Of a stretch of DNA of 64,000 bases, positions 24,694-33,334 are shown in pieces; within the stretch, counting starts at the first letter, position 1, and each line of letters opens with the position of its first letter. Made by a program: the position numbers and the translations under genes. Origin of the DNA: Frondihabitans australicus (lineage in GTDB: Bacteria; Actinomycetota; Actinomycetes; Actinomycetales; Microbacteriaceae); contig NZ_RBKS01000001.1 of the NCBI RefSeq assembly GCF_003634555.1, positions 248,001-312,000 of the forward strand, read 5' to 3'. Under the pieces are notes generated by a model that worked only from the letters and a program-made list of their open reading frames with translations, made no database searches and was not told the DNA's origin.

Positions 24694-26393
24694 TCACCCC
24701 AAGAAGACGCACCCTCGGGGCGCTGCTGGCCGCCGCCGTGGTCGCCCTCGCGATCCTGCCCGCCGCGGCCGCCAGTGCGGCCACCTCCTACGTCCCGATC
24801 TCGGGCGCGGGGTCGTCGTGGTCGTCGAACGCGATCCAGCAGTGGGCCGTGAACGTGCAGCAGTACGGCATGCGCGTGAACTACGCGTCGACCGGCTCGT
24901 CCGACGGGCGCAACCAGTTCAAGGCCGGCACCGTCGACTTCGCCGTCTCGGAGATCCCCTACGGCATCACGGACGGCGGCGTGACGGACGCACCGCCGAC
25001 GGTCGGCTACGCCTACATGCCCATCGTGGCGGGCGGCACGTCCTTCATGTACAACCTGAGCGCGGGCGGCAAGCAGGTCACGAACCTGCGACTGTCGGGC
25101 GCGACGCTCACGGGCATCTTCACCGGGACGATCACGAGCTGGGACGACCCGAAGATCAAGGCCGACAACCCGGGACTCGACCTCCCCAAGCGCCAGATCG
25201 TTCCCGTGGTGCGGTCCGACGGCTCCGGCTCGACGGCTCAGTTCACGACCTGGATGAGCAAGAAGTACCCGTCGGCGTGGAACGCCTACTGCAAGCAGGC
25301 CGGCCGACCCCTGCCCTGTGGGATCACGTCCAACTACCCGGTGATCCCAGGGAAGGGCTTCATCGCGCAGCCGAACTCGCAGGGCGTCTCGGGCTACGTC
25401 GCCCAGAAGGCCAACGTCGGCACGATCACCTACGTCGAATACTCCTACGCGCTGAAGACCGGCTACCCCGTCGCCAAGATCCTGAACAAGGCCAGCTACT
25501 ACGTCGAGCCGACCGCCTCGAACGTGGCGGTCGGTCTGCTCGCCGCCAAGATCAACCAGAACAAGGCGTCGCCGCAGTACCTCACGCAGATCCTCGACGG
25601 TGTCTACGACAACCCCGACCCTCGCGCGTACCCCCTGTCGTCGTACTCCTACATGATCATCCCGACCTCGACGGCGACCAACTTCACGACGGCCAAGGGC
25701 AAGACCCTCGGCGCCTTCTCCAACTACTTCCTCTGCGAGGGGCAGCAGCAGGCGGAGGTGCTCGGCTACTCGCCGCTTCCGATCAACCTCGTCCAGGCCG
25801 GCCTCGACCAGGTGAAGCGGATCCCCGGCGTCGTGGCGACGGCGATCGACATCAAGAAGTGCAACAACCCGACGTTCTCGTCCGACGGCACCAACACGCT
25901 CGCGAAGAACGCCCCGCAGCCCTCGCCGTGCGACAAGCTCGGCGCCACGCAGTGCACGACGGGCACGGGCGGCGCGAAGGCGTCGACGCCGACGCAGGCC
26001 GGGTCGAGCGCGTCCTCGTCGGGCTCGACCGGCGCGGTCGCGTCGACGACCGGATCGTCGACTGGCACGAAGGCGACGGCGGGGTCGACAGCGACCGCGG
26101 GGGCGACGGCGGCCGCAGGATCGGGCGGCACCGGCTCCGGCACGACGGGCTCGGGCTCCGGAACTGGCTCCGCCTCCACCGTGAACGCCCTCGGCGACGG
26201 CTCGCCGGTCCAGTGCGACGCCGACAGCGGCGTCTGCCAGAACGTCGCGGCGCTGCCGGTCTCCGTGTCCGCGTCGAGCGGGTGGACGCCGCGCCAGTCG
26301 CTCATGGTCGGCGCCGTCGCCGCGCTCCTCGGCCTCGTAGTGGTCCCGCCGCTGGTCGGGCTGCTCCTCAGCCGCCGGAGGGTCCGCCGATGA
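24690..26393 (+). CDS. pstS: Phosphate-binding protein PstS-like, membrane-anchored
   Basis: The 567-residue protein begins with a signal peptide (about 1-31). A type II periplasmic-binding fold with PstS phosphate-contact motifs follows: ISGAGSSW, STGSSDGRNQF, GTVDFAVSE and VRSDGSGSTAQF. After about residue 420 comes a Ser/Thr/Gly/Ala-rich linker of roughly 80 residues, then a small Cys-containing patch, a membrane helix (about 538-560) and a basic tail. The usual actinobacterial PstS is a lipoprotein; here there is no lipobox Cys and the protein is instead tethered by its C-terminus, so the binding domain could reach through the thick wall. Both gene ends overlap their neighbours by four bases. 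Confidence 0.9.
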   Translation: MITPRRRTLGALLAAAVVALAILPAAAASAATSYVPISGAGSSWSSNAIQQWAVNVQQYGMRVNYASTGSSDGRNQFKAGTVDFAVSEIPYGITDGGVTDAPPTVGYAYMPIVAGGTSFMYNLSAGGKQVTNLRLSGATLTGIFTGTITSWDDPKIKADNPGLDLPKRQIVPVVRSDGSGSTAQFTTWMSKKYPSAWNAYCKQAGRPLPCGITSNYPVIPGKGFIAQPNSQGVSGYVAQKANVGTITYVEYSYALKTGYPVAKILNKASYYVEPTASNVAVGLLAAKINQNKASPQYLTQILDGVYDNPDPRAYPLSSYSYMIIPTSTATNFTTAKGKTLGAFSNYFLCEGQQQAEVLGYSPLPINLVQAGLDQVKRIPGVVATAIDIKKCNNPTFSSDGTNTLAKNAPQPSPCDKLGATQCTTGTGGAKASTPTQAGSSASSSGSTGAVASTTGSSTGTKATAGSTATAGATAAAGSGGTGSGTTGSGSGTGSASTVNALGDGSPVQCDADSGVCQNVAALPVSVSASSGWTPRQSLMVGAVAALLGLVVVPPLVGLLLSRRRVRR

Positions 26394-29008
26394 ACAGCCG
26401 CCACCTCGTCCGCCTCGGTTCGGCGGCTCTCGTCTTCGGCGTCGTCACGACCGCCGTCGCCGGCTCGCTGCTGGTGGCGACGATCCCCGCGTCGGCGTCG
26501 ACCGCGGCCGCAGCGGGATCCGCTCCGTCCGCGACGACGTCGAACGCCACCGGATCCGCGGTGTCGACGACGTGGACGGCCGCGCAGGCGGCGCTGGGCG
26601 ATCAGGGCTCCGCCGGGAGCGGTGCCGCGGATCCTGACGCCTCGGACTTCTCGTCGATGGCGTTCACCGTGAGCCAGACGCAGAACCTCGTCGACCAAGG
26701 CATCACCGTCAGCTGGACCGGCGCGAAGCCGACCTCGCCGGCCGAGTACGCGACGAACTACCTGCAGATCATGCAGTGCTGGGGCGACGAGGCCACCGGG
26801 CCGAGCCCCGAGCAGTGCGAGTGGGGCGCGCCCTCGGCCAGCATCAGCGCCCTCATGGGAGTCAACACCGCGAAGCGCGACCTCGTCGTCGGCGACGACC
26901 CGCTCGAGGATCCGACGCTCACCGGCGCGAAGGCAGACCCCGACTACCTCCTCGACCCGCCCGTGACGAACCCGTTCCAGAAGGCGTACCGGGTGCCGTT
27001 CCGCGCTGTCGACGGCACACTCGCGAAGTCGACCGTCGACCTCTCGAAGCAGTTCGACGCGACCACCACCAACGAGGTGAGCGCCGCCCGCACGGCCGGC
27101 GACGGCTCGGGGCAGGTGACGTTCGAGACGCAGACCGGCCTCGAGGCGCCGCAGCTCGGATGCGGCGAGGACGACACGGTGGGCAGAGTGACGTCGCCGC
27201 GCTCCTGCTGGCTCGTGATCGTCCCCCGCGGAAGCCACAACCTCGACGGTTCGGCCTCGACGTCGACCGCCGCGGGTCGGGTGACCGGCTCGCCGCTCTC
27301 CGAGACGGCCTGGCGCGACCGCGTCGTGGTCAGGCTGGGGTTCCGGTCGGTGGCGCAGTCGTGCCCGATCGGCAACAAGGAGCAGCGGCTCGTCGGCTCC
27401 GAGACCATCACCGAGGCGATCACGTCGTGGCAGCCGGCCCTGTGCGGACTCGGCACCACGTACGGGTTCTCGCAGATCGGAGACGATGAGGCCCACCACC
27501 AGATCGTGTCGACGATCGACGGCGCCTCGCGCCTGGCGATCGTCAACGACCCGCTCGACGCGGCCACGTCCGGCGGGACCGCGATCGACTACGCGCCGGT
27601 CGCGCAGTCCGCGATCGTCGTGGCGTTCACGATCGACTACCGGCTCTACCCGAACGCCCCGGCGCACAGCCGCGACGGACTTCAGGCCCTCGACCTCACG
27701 CTGAACGCCCGTCTCGTCGCCAAGCTGCTCACGCAGTCGTACCAGGCGGACGTCCCCGGCCGCGCCGCCGGCGACGCGGTGGTGAAGGCGAATCCGACGA
27801 GCATCGTCACCGATCCGGAGTTCCTTGCCCTCAACCCCACGTTCGTCGACTCGAAGAGCGACACGGCTCCGGCCGGCCTCATGGTCGCGCTCGGCAACGC
27901 GAACGCGAACGCGCGCGTCTGGGCCTGGCTGCGCGCCGACCCCGACGCCGACTCGTTCCTCAAGGGCCACGCGGACGAATGGGGCATGCGGATCAACCCG
28001 AGCTACCTGCCCCTCGACCTCGGGACCGATGCGACCGTCGACAGCTTCCCGAAGGCCGACCTGACCATCGCCAAGGGCGGAGACCCCGACGAGACGGGGT
28101 ACGGCACGCTCGACATGCGCCCGTACATGAACGACATGCACGAGGGCGCCTACCGCACGCTCAAGGCCGATCCCAACGAGAAGGACTCCTGGAACCCGTA
28201 CGGCCAGCCGAAGGGCTACACGTCGCTCGGCGCCCAGATCCCGGGAAGCCGCTTCCTCCTCTCCATCACCGACGCCGCCTCGGCCGCCCGCTACGGCCTC
28301 CCCACGGCGAAGCTGGTCAACGGGGCCGGCGAGGCCGTCGCCCCCACATCGGACTCGATCGCCAAGGGCATCGCGACGATGAAGCAGTCCGAGGTGCCCG
28401 GCGTGCTCGTCGCCGACCCGACCTCGGAGGCTTCGGGCGCGTATCCGCTGTCGATGATCAGCTATGCGGCCGTCAACGTGTGCGCCGCGACCTCGCAGCA
28501 GCGCGCCGACTACGCGAAGTTCATCGACTACGCCGCGGGCCGCGGGCAGACCCCGGGCGAGGCCAAGGGCGATCTGCCCGACGGCTACGTCCCCCTGTCG
28601 CAGGCGATGGAGCAGGGCGCGACGAAGGTCGCGGCACAGCTCACCGACTCGAAGGCGGTCGCGGCGCAGTGCCCCGCCGCCACCGTGCCGCCGGCGGCCG
28701 CCACGTCGCCGCAGACATCCACGGCACCGGTCGCCGACACGTCGGGCTCGGGCACGGACGCAGGAGCGACGGACGTCGCTCCGGCCGACACCGGCACCAC
28801 GGGCGGGCAGGCCGCTGCTCCTGCAACCGTCTCCGGAGACGTCGACGAGGCGGCCCCGCTGAACCAGCGCACGAAGGACCAGCCGCTCTCCGCGACCCGC
28901 CTGGGTCTCGCGGGCGCGCTCGGCGCGGGGATACCCGCGCTCGGCATCGGTCCGTTCCTGATCCGCCGCGGGCGTCGGCTGGCGCAGCTCGCCGCCGCCC
29001 TCGTGTGA
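26390..29008 (+). CDS. Large membrane-anchored surface protein in the pst operon (possible PstS-like domain)
   Basis: I cannot name a family with certainty. The 872 residues comprise a signal peptide (about 1-38), a Ser/Thr/Ala spacer, a large extracytoplasmic body of about 700 residues with several Cys, a Thr/Ala/Pro-rich linker (about 760-830), a C-terminal hydrophobic segment and an Arg-rich tail. Segments such as NDPLDAATSGG and APVAQSAIVVAFTIDYRLYP resemble parts of the PstS fold, so the body may hold a diverged substrate-binding domain with large insertions. Lack of an LPXTG motif argues against sortase anchoring. The start overlaps the pstS stop (ATGA), so it belongs to the transporter operon. 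A role in phosphate or phospho-ligand capture at the surface is inferred. Confidence 0.8.
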   Translation: MNSRHLVRLGSAALVFGVVTTAVAGSLLVATIPASASTAAAAGSAPSATTSNATGSAVSTTWTAAQAALGDQGSAGSGAADPDASDFSSMAFTVSQTQNLVDQGITVSWTGAKPTSPAEYATNYLQIMQCWGDEATGPSPEQCEWGAPSASISALMGVNTAKRDLVVGDDPLEDPTLTGAKADPDYLLDPPVTNPFQKAYRVPFRAVDGTLAKSTVDLSKQFDATTTNEVSAARTAGDGSGQVTFETQTGLEAPQLGCGEDDTVGRVTSPRSCWLVIVPRGSHNLDGSASTSTAAGRVTGSPLSETAWRDRVVVRLGFRSVAQSCPIGNKEQRLVGSETITEAITSWQPALCGLGTTYGFSQIGDDEAHHQIVSTIDGASRLAIVNDPLDAATSGGTAIDYAPVAQSAIVVAFTIDYRLYPNAPAHSRDGLQALDLTLNARLVAKLLTQSYQADVPGRAAGDAVVKANPTSIVTDPEFLALNPTFVDSKSDTAPAGLMVALGNANANARVWAWLRADPDADSFLKGHADEWGMRINPSYLPLDLGTDATVDSFPKADLTIAKGGDPDETGYGTLDMRPYMNDMHEGAYRTLKADPNEKDSWNPYGQPKGYTSLGAQIPGSRFLLSITDAASAARYGLPTAKLVNGAGEAVAPTSDSIAKGIATMKQSEVPGVLVADPTSEASGAYPLSMISYAAVNVCAATSQQRADYAKFIDYAAGRGQTPGEAKGDLPDGYVPLSQAMEQGATKVAAQLTDSKAVAAQCPAATVPPAAATSPQTSTAPVADTSGSGTDAGATDVAPADTGTTGGQAAAPATVSGDVDEAAPLNQRTKDQPLSATRLGLAGALGAGIPALGIGPFLIRRGRRLAQLAAALV

Positions 29009-29096
29009 CCGAGTTCCACCCACGCCTCCGCCGCCGGCGGGGACTCCAGGCCCCGCCACCGGCGAGGTCAGATCACAACGAAAGGAAACACCAGCC

Positions 29097-31178
29097 ATGA
29101 AGGTCACCACCTTCTGCAAGTTCGGCGTCACGATCGGGGCAGCCGCCCTCATCGTGGGTGCCTTCGCCGTGCCGGCCGCCCAGGCCGACCCGACGCCCGC
29201 CGGCTCGTTCGGCACCCTCGTCGGACTCGGCTCGGACACGACGCAGGACGTCATGAACGGCGTCGCGACGGCGATCGGCGGCGGGCAGATCGCCTCCTAC
29301 GACGCCACCAACGCCGGGCCCAGCGTCGTCACCCGCTCCGGCGGTATCGCGATCCCGCGAGTGTCGGGATCCGGCGCCGGCCGCGACGAGCTCCTCGTCT
29401 CGATCGGCCAGCTCGCCAACAAGTCGGGCGTCGCGCTCGCCGACGGCACGAGCACCACGGTCGACTCGTCGGTCGTCGGCCAGCTCGACTTCGCTCGCTC
29501 CTCGGGTGGGCCCGCGACGAACGTGCAGGCCGCCGACGGCGTCGTCGCCTACATCCCCTTCGCGCAGGATGCGGTCGACGTCGCGTTCGCCCCCGGCAGC
29601 CCGCTCGCGAAGATCCCCTTCTACATCGGCACCGGCAAGGAGGACAAGACCGAGCCGACGCTGTGGAACGTCTACCGCGGCGACGTCGCCTATGCCTACT
29701 TCAACGCCGACGGTTCGTACAACTCGGTCGGATCCTCCGCCACCGGCCCCGACGGCACCACGGTCTACAAGATCCAGCCGCTGCTCCCGAAGTACGGCTC
29801 GGGCACCCGCAGCTACTTCCTCGGCCAGCTCGGTCTCACCGACGCCTCCGGCTTCACGACGACGAACCCCTACGTCGCCGACACCGACAACGGGCAGCCG
29901 ATCGAGGAGCACAACGGCCAGGCCGTGATCGACTACACCTCGGGCTCCACGCTCGCCATCGCACCGTTCTCGGTGAGCCAGTGGGTGGCGCAGGCGAACG
30001 GCGTCGGCACCGTCACCGACCGCCGCCACGGCGTCGTCCTCGCATCGCTCGGCCGGTCGGCCACCGGCCAGACGCCGGCCACCACCGGCAGCGGCACGTC
30101 TTACGCGACGAATCCCGGCTACGCCGGCTTCGTCCGCGACGTGTACAACATCGTGCCGTCGAGCCTGGCCGACGACCCGTCCAGCCAGATCGCCAAGACC
30201 TTCGTCGGCCCCAACTCGCTCGTCTGCAAGCAGACCGCGACCATCGAGGCCTACGGATTCCTGCCGGAGCCCGCCACGAGCGCCGCCACCACGTGCGGCT
30301 ACTCCCAGCTGCGCGCGTTCACGGCCTCGACCTCGAGCACCGCGCTGACCATCGCCGCGTCCGCGACCATCGGCACCGCGATCAACGCCACCGCCACCGT
30401 CACCTCCTTCGGCAACGGCGGAGGCAAGGTGTACTTCTACCAGGGCCAGAACGTCGTCGGCTCCGGAGTCGTCGCCTCCGGTGCGACCACGGTCACGGCT
30501 CCCGTCACTCTCACGGGCACGGGCTCCGCGCAGGTCACCGCGCAGTTCGTCCCGGCCCTCGCCGGCGTCGGCGCGAGCGTCAGCTCGCCGTCGACCGTCG
30601 CGGTGAACGCCGCCCAGACCGTGTCGAGCACCAGCGTCAAGCCCGGATCGTTCGTCATCGGCAAGTCGTCGCCCTCAACCATCACGGTGGCGAACGGCGA
30701 CCCGGCCGGCGGCACCGTCACGCTGAAGAGCGGCAACACCGTCCTCGGCACCGCGAAGCTCGCCGCCGGTGCGACCTCGGCCGTCATCTCGACGTACCCG
30801 CACGCGCTCACCTACGGCCTCGTCGCCAGCTACGTCCCGGCCACGTCGGCCTCGACGAAGTCGAACAGCGCGCTCGTCAGCGTGAAGGTCGCGAAGGGCT
30901 CGCCGAGCTTCAGCACCAGCACGCCCAAGACCGTGTCGCGCAAGGCTCACGCCGTGTTCAGCGTCGCCGTCGCCGGCCTCGGCACCACGCCGACCGGCAC
31001 CGTCACCGTCAAGGAGGGCAGCAAGGTCCTGGTCTCCAAGAAGGGCCTGAACAACGGCAAGGCGCTGATCAGCGTCCCGCTGCTGGCTGACGGCACCCAC
31101 AAGCTGACCGTGATCTACAGCGGCAGCACCCTTTGGAACACCGCCACCCGCACGGTGACCGTGAAGGTCGTCCACTAG
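29097..31178 (+). CDS. Secreted binding-protein-like protein with Ig-like repeats
   Basis: The 693-residue protein has a signal peptide (cleavage near AAQADP, about residue 30). A domain of about 370 residues follows with PstS-like character (VGLGSDTTQDVMN, SGAGRDELLV, VGQLDFARSSGGP, VAYIPFAQDAVDVAF). Then come about three bacterial Ig-like repeats (about 405-690, VTLKSGNTVLGTAKL and VTVKEGSKVLVSKK). There is no C-terminal anchor. It has its own AAAGGAAA site 88 bases after the preceding gene. I infer an exported solute-binding-like protein on an Ig stalk. The missing anchor suggests it is released, held by other proteins, or wall-associated through the Ig repeats. Confidence 0.82.
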   Translation: MKVTTFCKFGVTIGAAALIVGAFAVPAAQADPTPAGSFGTLVGLGSDTTQDVMNGVATAIGGGQIASYDATNAGPSVVTRSGGIAIPRVSGSGAGRDELLVSIGQLANKSGVALADGTSTTVDSSVVGQLDFARSSGGPATNVQAADGVVAYIPFAQDAVDVAFAPGSPLAKIPFYIGTGKEDKTEPTLWNVYRGDVAYAYFNADGSYNSVGSSATGPDGTTVYKIQPLLPKYGSGTRSYFLGQLGLTDASGFTTTNPYVADTDNGQPIEEHNGQAVIDYTSGSTLAIAPFSVSQWVAQANGVGTVTDRRHGVVLASLGRSATGQTPATTGSGTSYATNPGYAGFVRDVYNIVPSSLADDPSSQIAKTFVGPNSLVCKQTATIEAYGFLPEPATSAATTCGYSQLRAFTASTSSTALTIAASATIGTAINATATVTSFGNGGGKVYFYQGQNVVGSGVVASGATTVTAPVTLTGTGSAQVTAQFVPALAGVGASVSSPSTVAVNAAQTVSSTSVKPGSFVIGKSSPSTITVANGDPAGGTVTLKSGNTVLGTAKLAAGATSAVISTYPHALTYGLVASYVPATSASTKSNSALVSVKVAKGSPSFSTSTPKTVSRKAHAVFSVAVAGLGTTPTGTVTVKEGSKVLVSKKGLNNGKALISVPLLADGTHKLTVIYSGSTLWNTATRTVTVKVVH

Positions 31179-31271
31179 GCCGACCCGGATGGGTCGCCCG
31201 GCCGGCATCCGCCGTGCCGGGCGACCCGCCCACCTCCTTCTTCCCCGTCCGTCCTCCCACGATTGCCGCCG

Positions 31272-32204
31272 ATGACGAGTTCCCCCCTCACCGCCTCCTC
31301 AGGCTGGTCGCGAGACACCGCGAGTCCCGCCGCCCGGGCCCTTCCCGTGCTCGGCGAGCCCGACCGCTGGCGCTTCGGCGGCTCCGCTGTGATCGTGGTC
31401 GGACTGCTCCTCCTCGGCTTCGCCGTCCAGTTCATCGGCGTCTCGCAGATCAGCTACCTCCGCGACCAGCAGCTCGAGCTCGACTCGTTCCGCTACCAGC
31501 TCGCGAACGCGACCGCACCCGTCGGGCAGACGGGTCAGGACGGCCGCCTCGTCGACCCCGGGACACCGGTCGCGATCCTGCGAGCACCCAGCATCGGCCT
31601 GAACGCTGTCGTCCTCGAGGGAACGACCTCCGACATCACGCGCTCGGGCCCCGGGCACCGCCGCGACACCCCGCTGCCCGGGCAGGCCGGCGCGAGCGTC
31701 GTCTACGGGCGGCAGACCGGCTACGGCGGGCCCTTCGGCCAGATCGGCCGGCTGCACGTCGGCGACGTCCTCACCACCGTCACCGGACAGGGCCGGGCCC
31801 GCTACGTCGTCACCGACATCCGCTACCCGGGCGACCGCGTGCCCCAACCCCTGGCGGCAGGAGCAGGGAGACTCACTCTCGTCTCCGGCGCCGGCCTGCC
31901 CTACCTCCCCGACACCGTGGTCCGTGTCGACGCGAAACTCGTGACGAAAGCCGCCGTGACCCCCCAGCCCGTCTTCAGCTACGCCGCGCTTTCCCCGCAG
32001 GAGCTGACCATGGCGGGCGACGGAGACGTCTGGCCGTTCGTCGTGCTCGGCCTCATCGCTCTCGCCGGCATGGTCGCCCTCTTCGCCGTGGGCATGCGCC
32101 TCTGGGGGCGCCGGCAGACCCTCGTGGTCGCCGTGCCCGTCGTGCTCGCGGTCGGGCTGTTCGCCGCCGGCCAGCTCACCGTCCTGCTCCCGAACCTGAT
32201 GTGA
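31272..32204 (+). CDS. Sortase-like membrane protein lacking catalytic His and Cys
   Basis: The 310-residue protein has a membrane helix at about 38-58, a sortase-like beta-barrel domain at about 95-225, and two further helices (about 254-277 and 283-306). The order of motifs fits class E/D sortases: IGLNAVVLEG, then ASVVYGRQTGYGGPFGQIGR, then a LTLVSGAG strand. Where active sortases have GH, this has Gly146-Arg147; where they have LTLVTC, it has Ser205-Gly206. Both catalytic residues are therefore replaced and transpeptidation is not expected. It may be a structural scaffold for the exported binding proteins encoded next to it. The start is ATG 31272 or TTG 31263, and neither has a clear ribosome-binding site. 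Confidence 0.78.
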   Translation: MTSSPLTASSGWSRDTASPAARALPVLGEPDRWRFGGSAVIVVGLLLLGFAVQFIGVSQISYLRDQQLELDSFRYQLANATAPVGQTGQDGRLVDPGTPVAILRAPSIGLNAVVLEGTTSDITRSGPGHRRDTPLPGQAGASVVYGRQTGYGGPFGQIGRLHVGDVLTTVTGQGRARYVVTDIRYPGDRVPQPLAAGAGRLTLVSGAGLPYLPDTVVRVDAKLVTKAAVTPQPVFSYAALSPQELTMAGDGDVWPFVVLGLIALAGMVALFAVGMRLWGRRQTLVVAVPVVLAVGLFAAGQLTVLLPNLM

Positions 32205-32217
32205 ACCGAAAGACACC

Positions 32218-33075
32218 ATGACCGACACAGACTCCCTCGCCTCCGAGTTCGACGCCTGGTTCGACCAGGCCACCGCCGTCGACACTCTCGACGATCCTGC
32301 GCCCGCCACTCTCGACGCCCGCGCCGTCTCGGCCTGGTTCGGCGACCACAAGGTTCTCGACCGAGTGTCGCTGACGATGCCCGCCGGGCAGGTCACCGCG
32401 CTCATCGGGCCGTCCGGATGCGGCAAGAGCACCTTCCTGCGCACCCTCAACCGCATGCACGAGCTCGTCCCCAAGGCGTCGCTCGCCGGCGAGGTGCTGC
32501 TCGACGACGTCGACATCTACGACGCCTCACGCCGCATCACGGACGCTCGGCGTCAGATCGGCATGGTGTTCCAGAAGCCCAATCCGTTCCCCGCCATGAG
32601 CATCCAGGACAACGTGCTCGCCGGGCTCGGGCTCACCGGCCGGAAACTCGACCGGGCCTCCCGGACCGACCTCGTCGAGGAGACCCTCACCAAGGCCGGC
32701 CTCTGGACCGAGGTGAAAGACCGCCTGCGCCAGGCCGGTGGCGGCCTCTCCGGCGGCCAGCAGCAGCGCCTCTGCATCGCGAGATCGCTCGCCGTGCGGC
32801 CCCGCGTGCTCCTGATGGACGAGCCCTGCTCCGCCCTCGACCCCACCTCCACCCGCCGCATCGAGCAGACCATCACCGAGCTCGCCAACGACGTCACCAT
32901 CGTCATCGTCACCCACAACATGCAGCAGGCCCAGCGCGTCTCCGACCGGTGCGCCTTCTTCCTCGCGGAAGCCGGCACCCCCGGAGCAATCGTCGAACAC
33001 GGCCCCACGCAGGACATGTTCGAGAACCCGCAGGATCCCCGGACCTCCGACTACGTCAACGGACGATTCGGGTAG
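32218..33075 (+). CDS. pstB: Phosphate ABC transporter ATPase PstB
   Basis: The ATPase subunit has 285 residues. It has Walker A GPSGCGKST, Q-loop (MVFQKPNPFP), signature LSGGQQQR, Walker B VLLMDEPCSALDP and switch THNMQQAQR. The PstB-specific PNPFP and ALDP segments make the assignment firm. An N-terminal extension of about 30 acidic residues is unusual. It follows the sortase-like gene by 13 bases and closes the operon; phoU and a phoR/phoP pair are not adjacent. Confidence 0.96.
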   Translation: MTDTDSLASEFDAWFDQATAVDTLDDPAPATLDARAVSAWFGDHKVLDRVSLTMPAGQVTALIGPSGCGKSTFLRTLNRMHELVPKASLAGEVLLDDVDIYDASRRITDARRQIGMVFQKPNPFPAMSIQDNVLAGLGLTGRKLDRASRTDLVEETLTKAGLWTEVKDRLRQAGGGLSGGQQQRLCIARSLAVRPRVLLMDEPCSALDPTSTRRIEQTITELANDVTIVIVTHNMQQAQRVSDRCAFFLAEAGTPGAIVEHGPTQDMFENPQDPRTSDYVNGRFG

Positions 33076-33121
33076 CCCGACCACCAGACCCGGGGCCGTG
33101 ACGGTGCAGATGCGGCCTCGT

Positions 33122-33174
33122 GGATCGGCCCCGCGGCGACTTTCGGAGCGCCACGCGCAGCCCGGGGCCGATCC
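33122..33174 (+). repeat. 12-base inverted repeat downstream of pstB
   Basis: GGATCGGCCCCG (33122-33133) is perfectly complementary to 33163-33174 across a 29-base loop. It probably folds in the pst mRNA tail and may act as a terminator or stability element. No T tract follows, so intrinsic termination is not certain. Confidence 0.55.
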
Positions 33175-33219
33175 GAATCACACCCGGTCGGGTGGTCACC
33201 GAGCACCCCCGCGATCAGG

Positions 33220-33225
33220 TACAGT
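33220..33225 (+). promoter_or_regulatory. Candidate -10 box of tRNA-Thr
   Basis: TACAGT lies in an A/T-richer patch 37 bases before the tRNA 5' end. A good -35 hexamer is not evident at the usual distance. Confidence 0.45.
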
Positions 33226-33261
33226 ATTTGACTGTGCCCGCGGCTCCCGAGCCGCGAACAC

Positions 33262-33334
33262 GCCGCCTTAGCTCAGTCGGTAGAGCGATTCACTCGTAAT
33301 GAATAGGTCATCAGTTCGATTCTGATAGGCGGCT
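33262..33334 (+). tRNA. tRNA-Thr (anticodon CGT)
   Basis: The 73-base cloverleaf has a perfect seven-pair acceptor stem GCCGCCT/AGGCGGC and discriminator T. The D arm is GCTCAGTCGGTAGAGC, the anticodon arm ATTCA-CTCGTAA-TGAAT puts CGT at 34-36, and the T arm has GTTCGATTC. CCA is not encoded. There is no integrase gene or duplicated 3' end nearby, so no sign of an integrated element. Confidence 0.95.

Noticed and set aside
29097-31178. LPXTG substrate for the sortase-like protein
   Set aside because: No LPXTG-like motif followed by a hydrophobic segment and basic tail is found in this or the two preceding proteins; the hydrophobic tails of the latter have no such motif before them.
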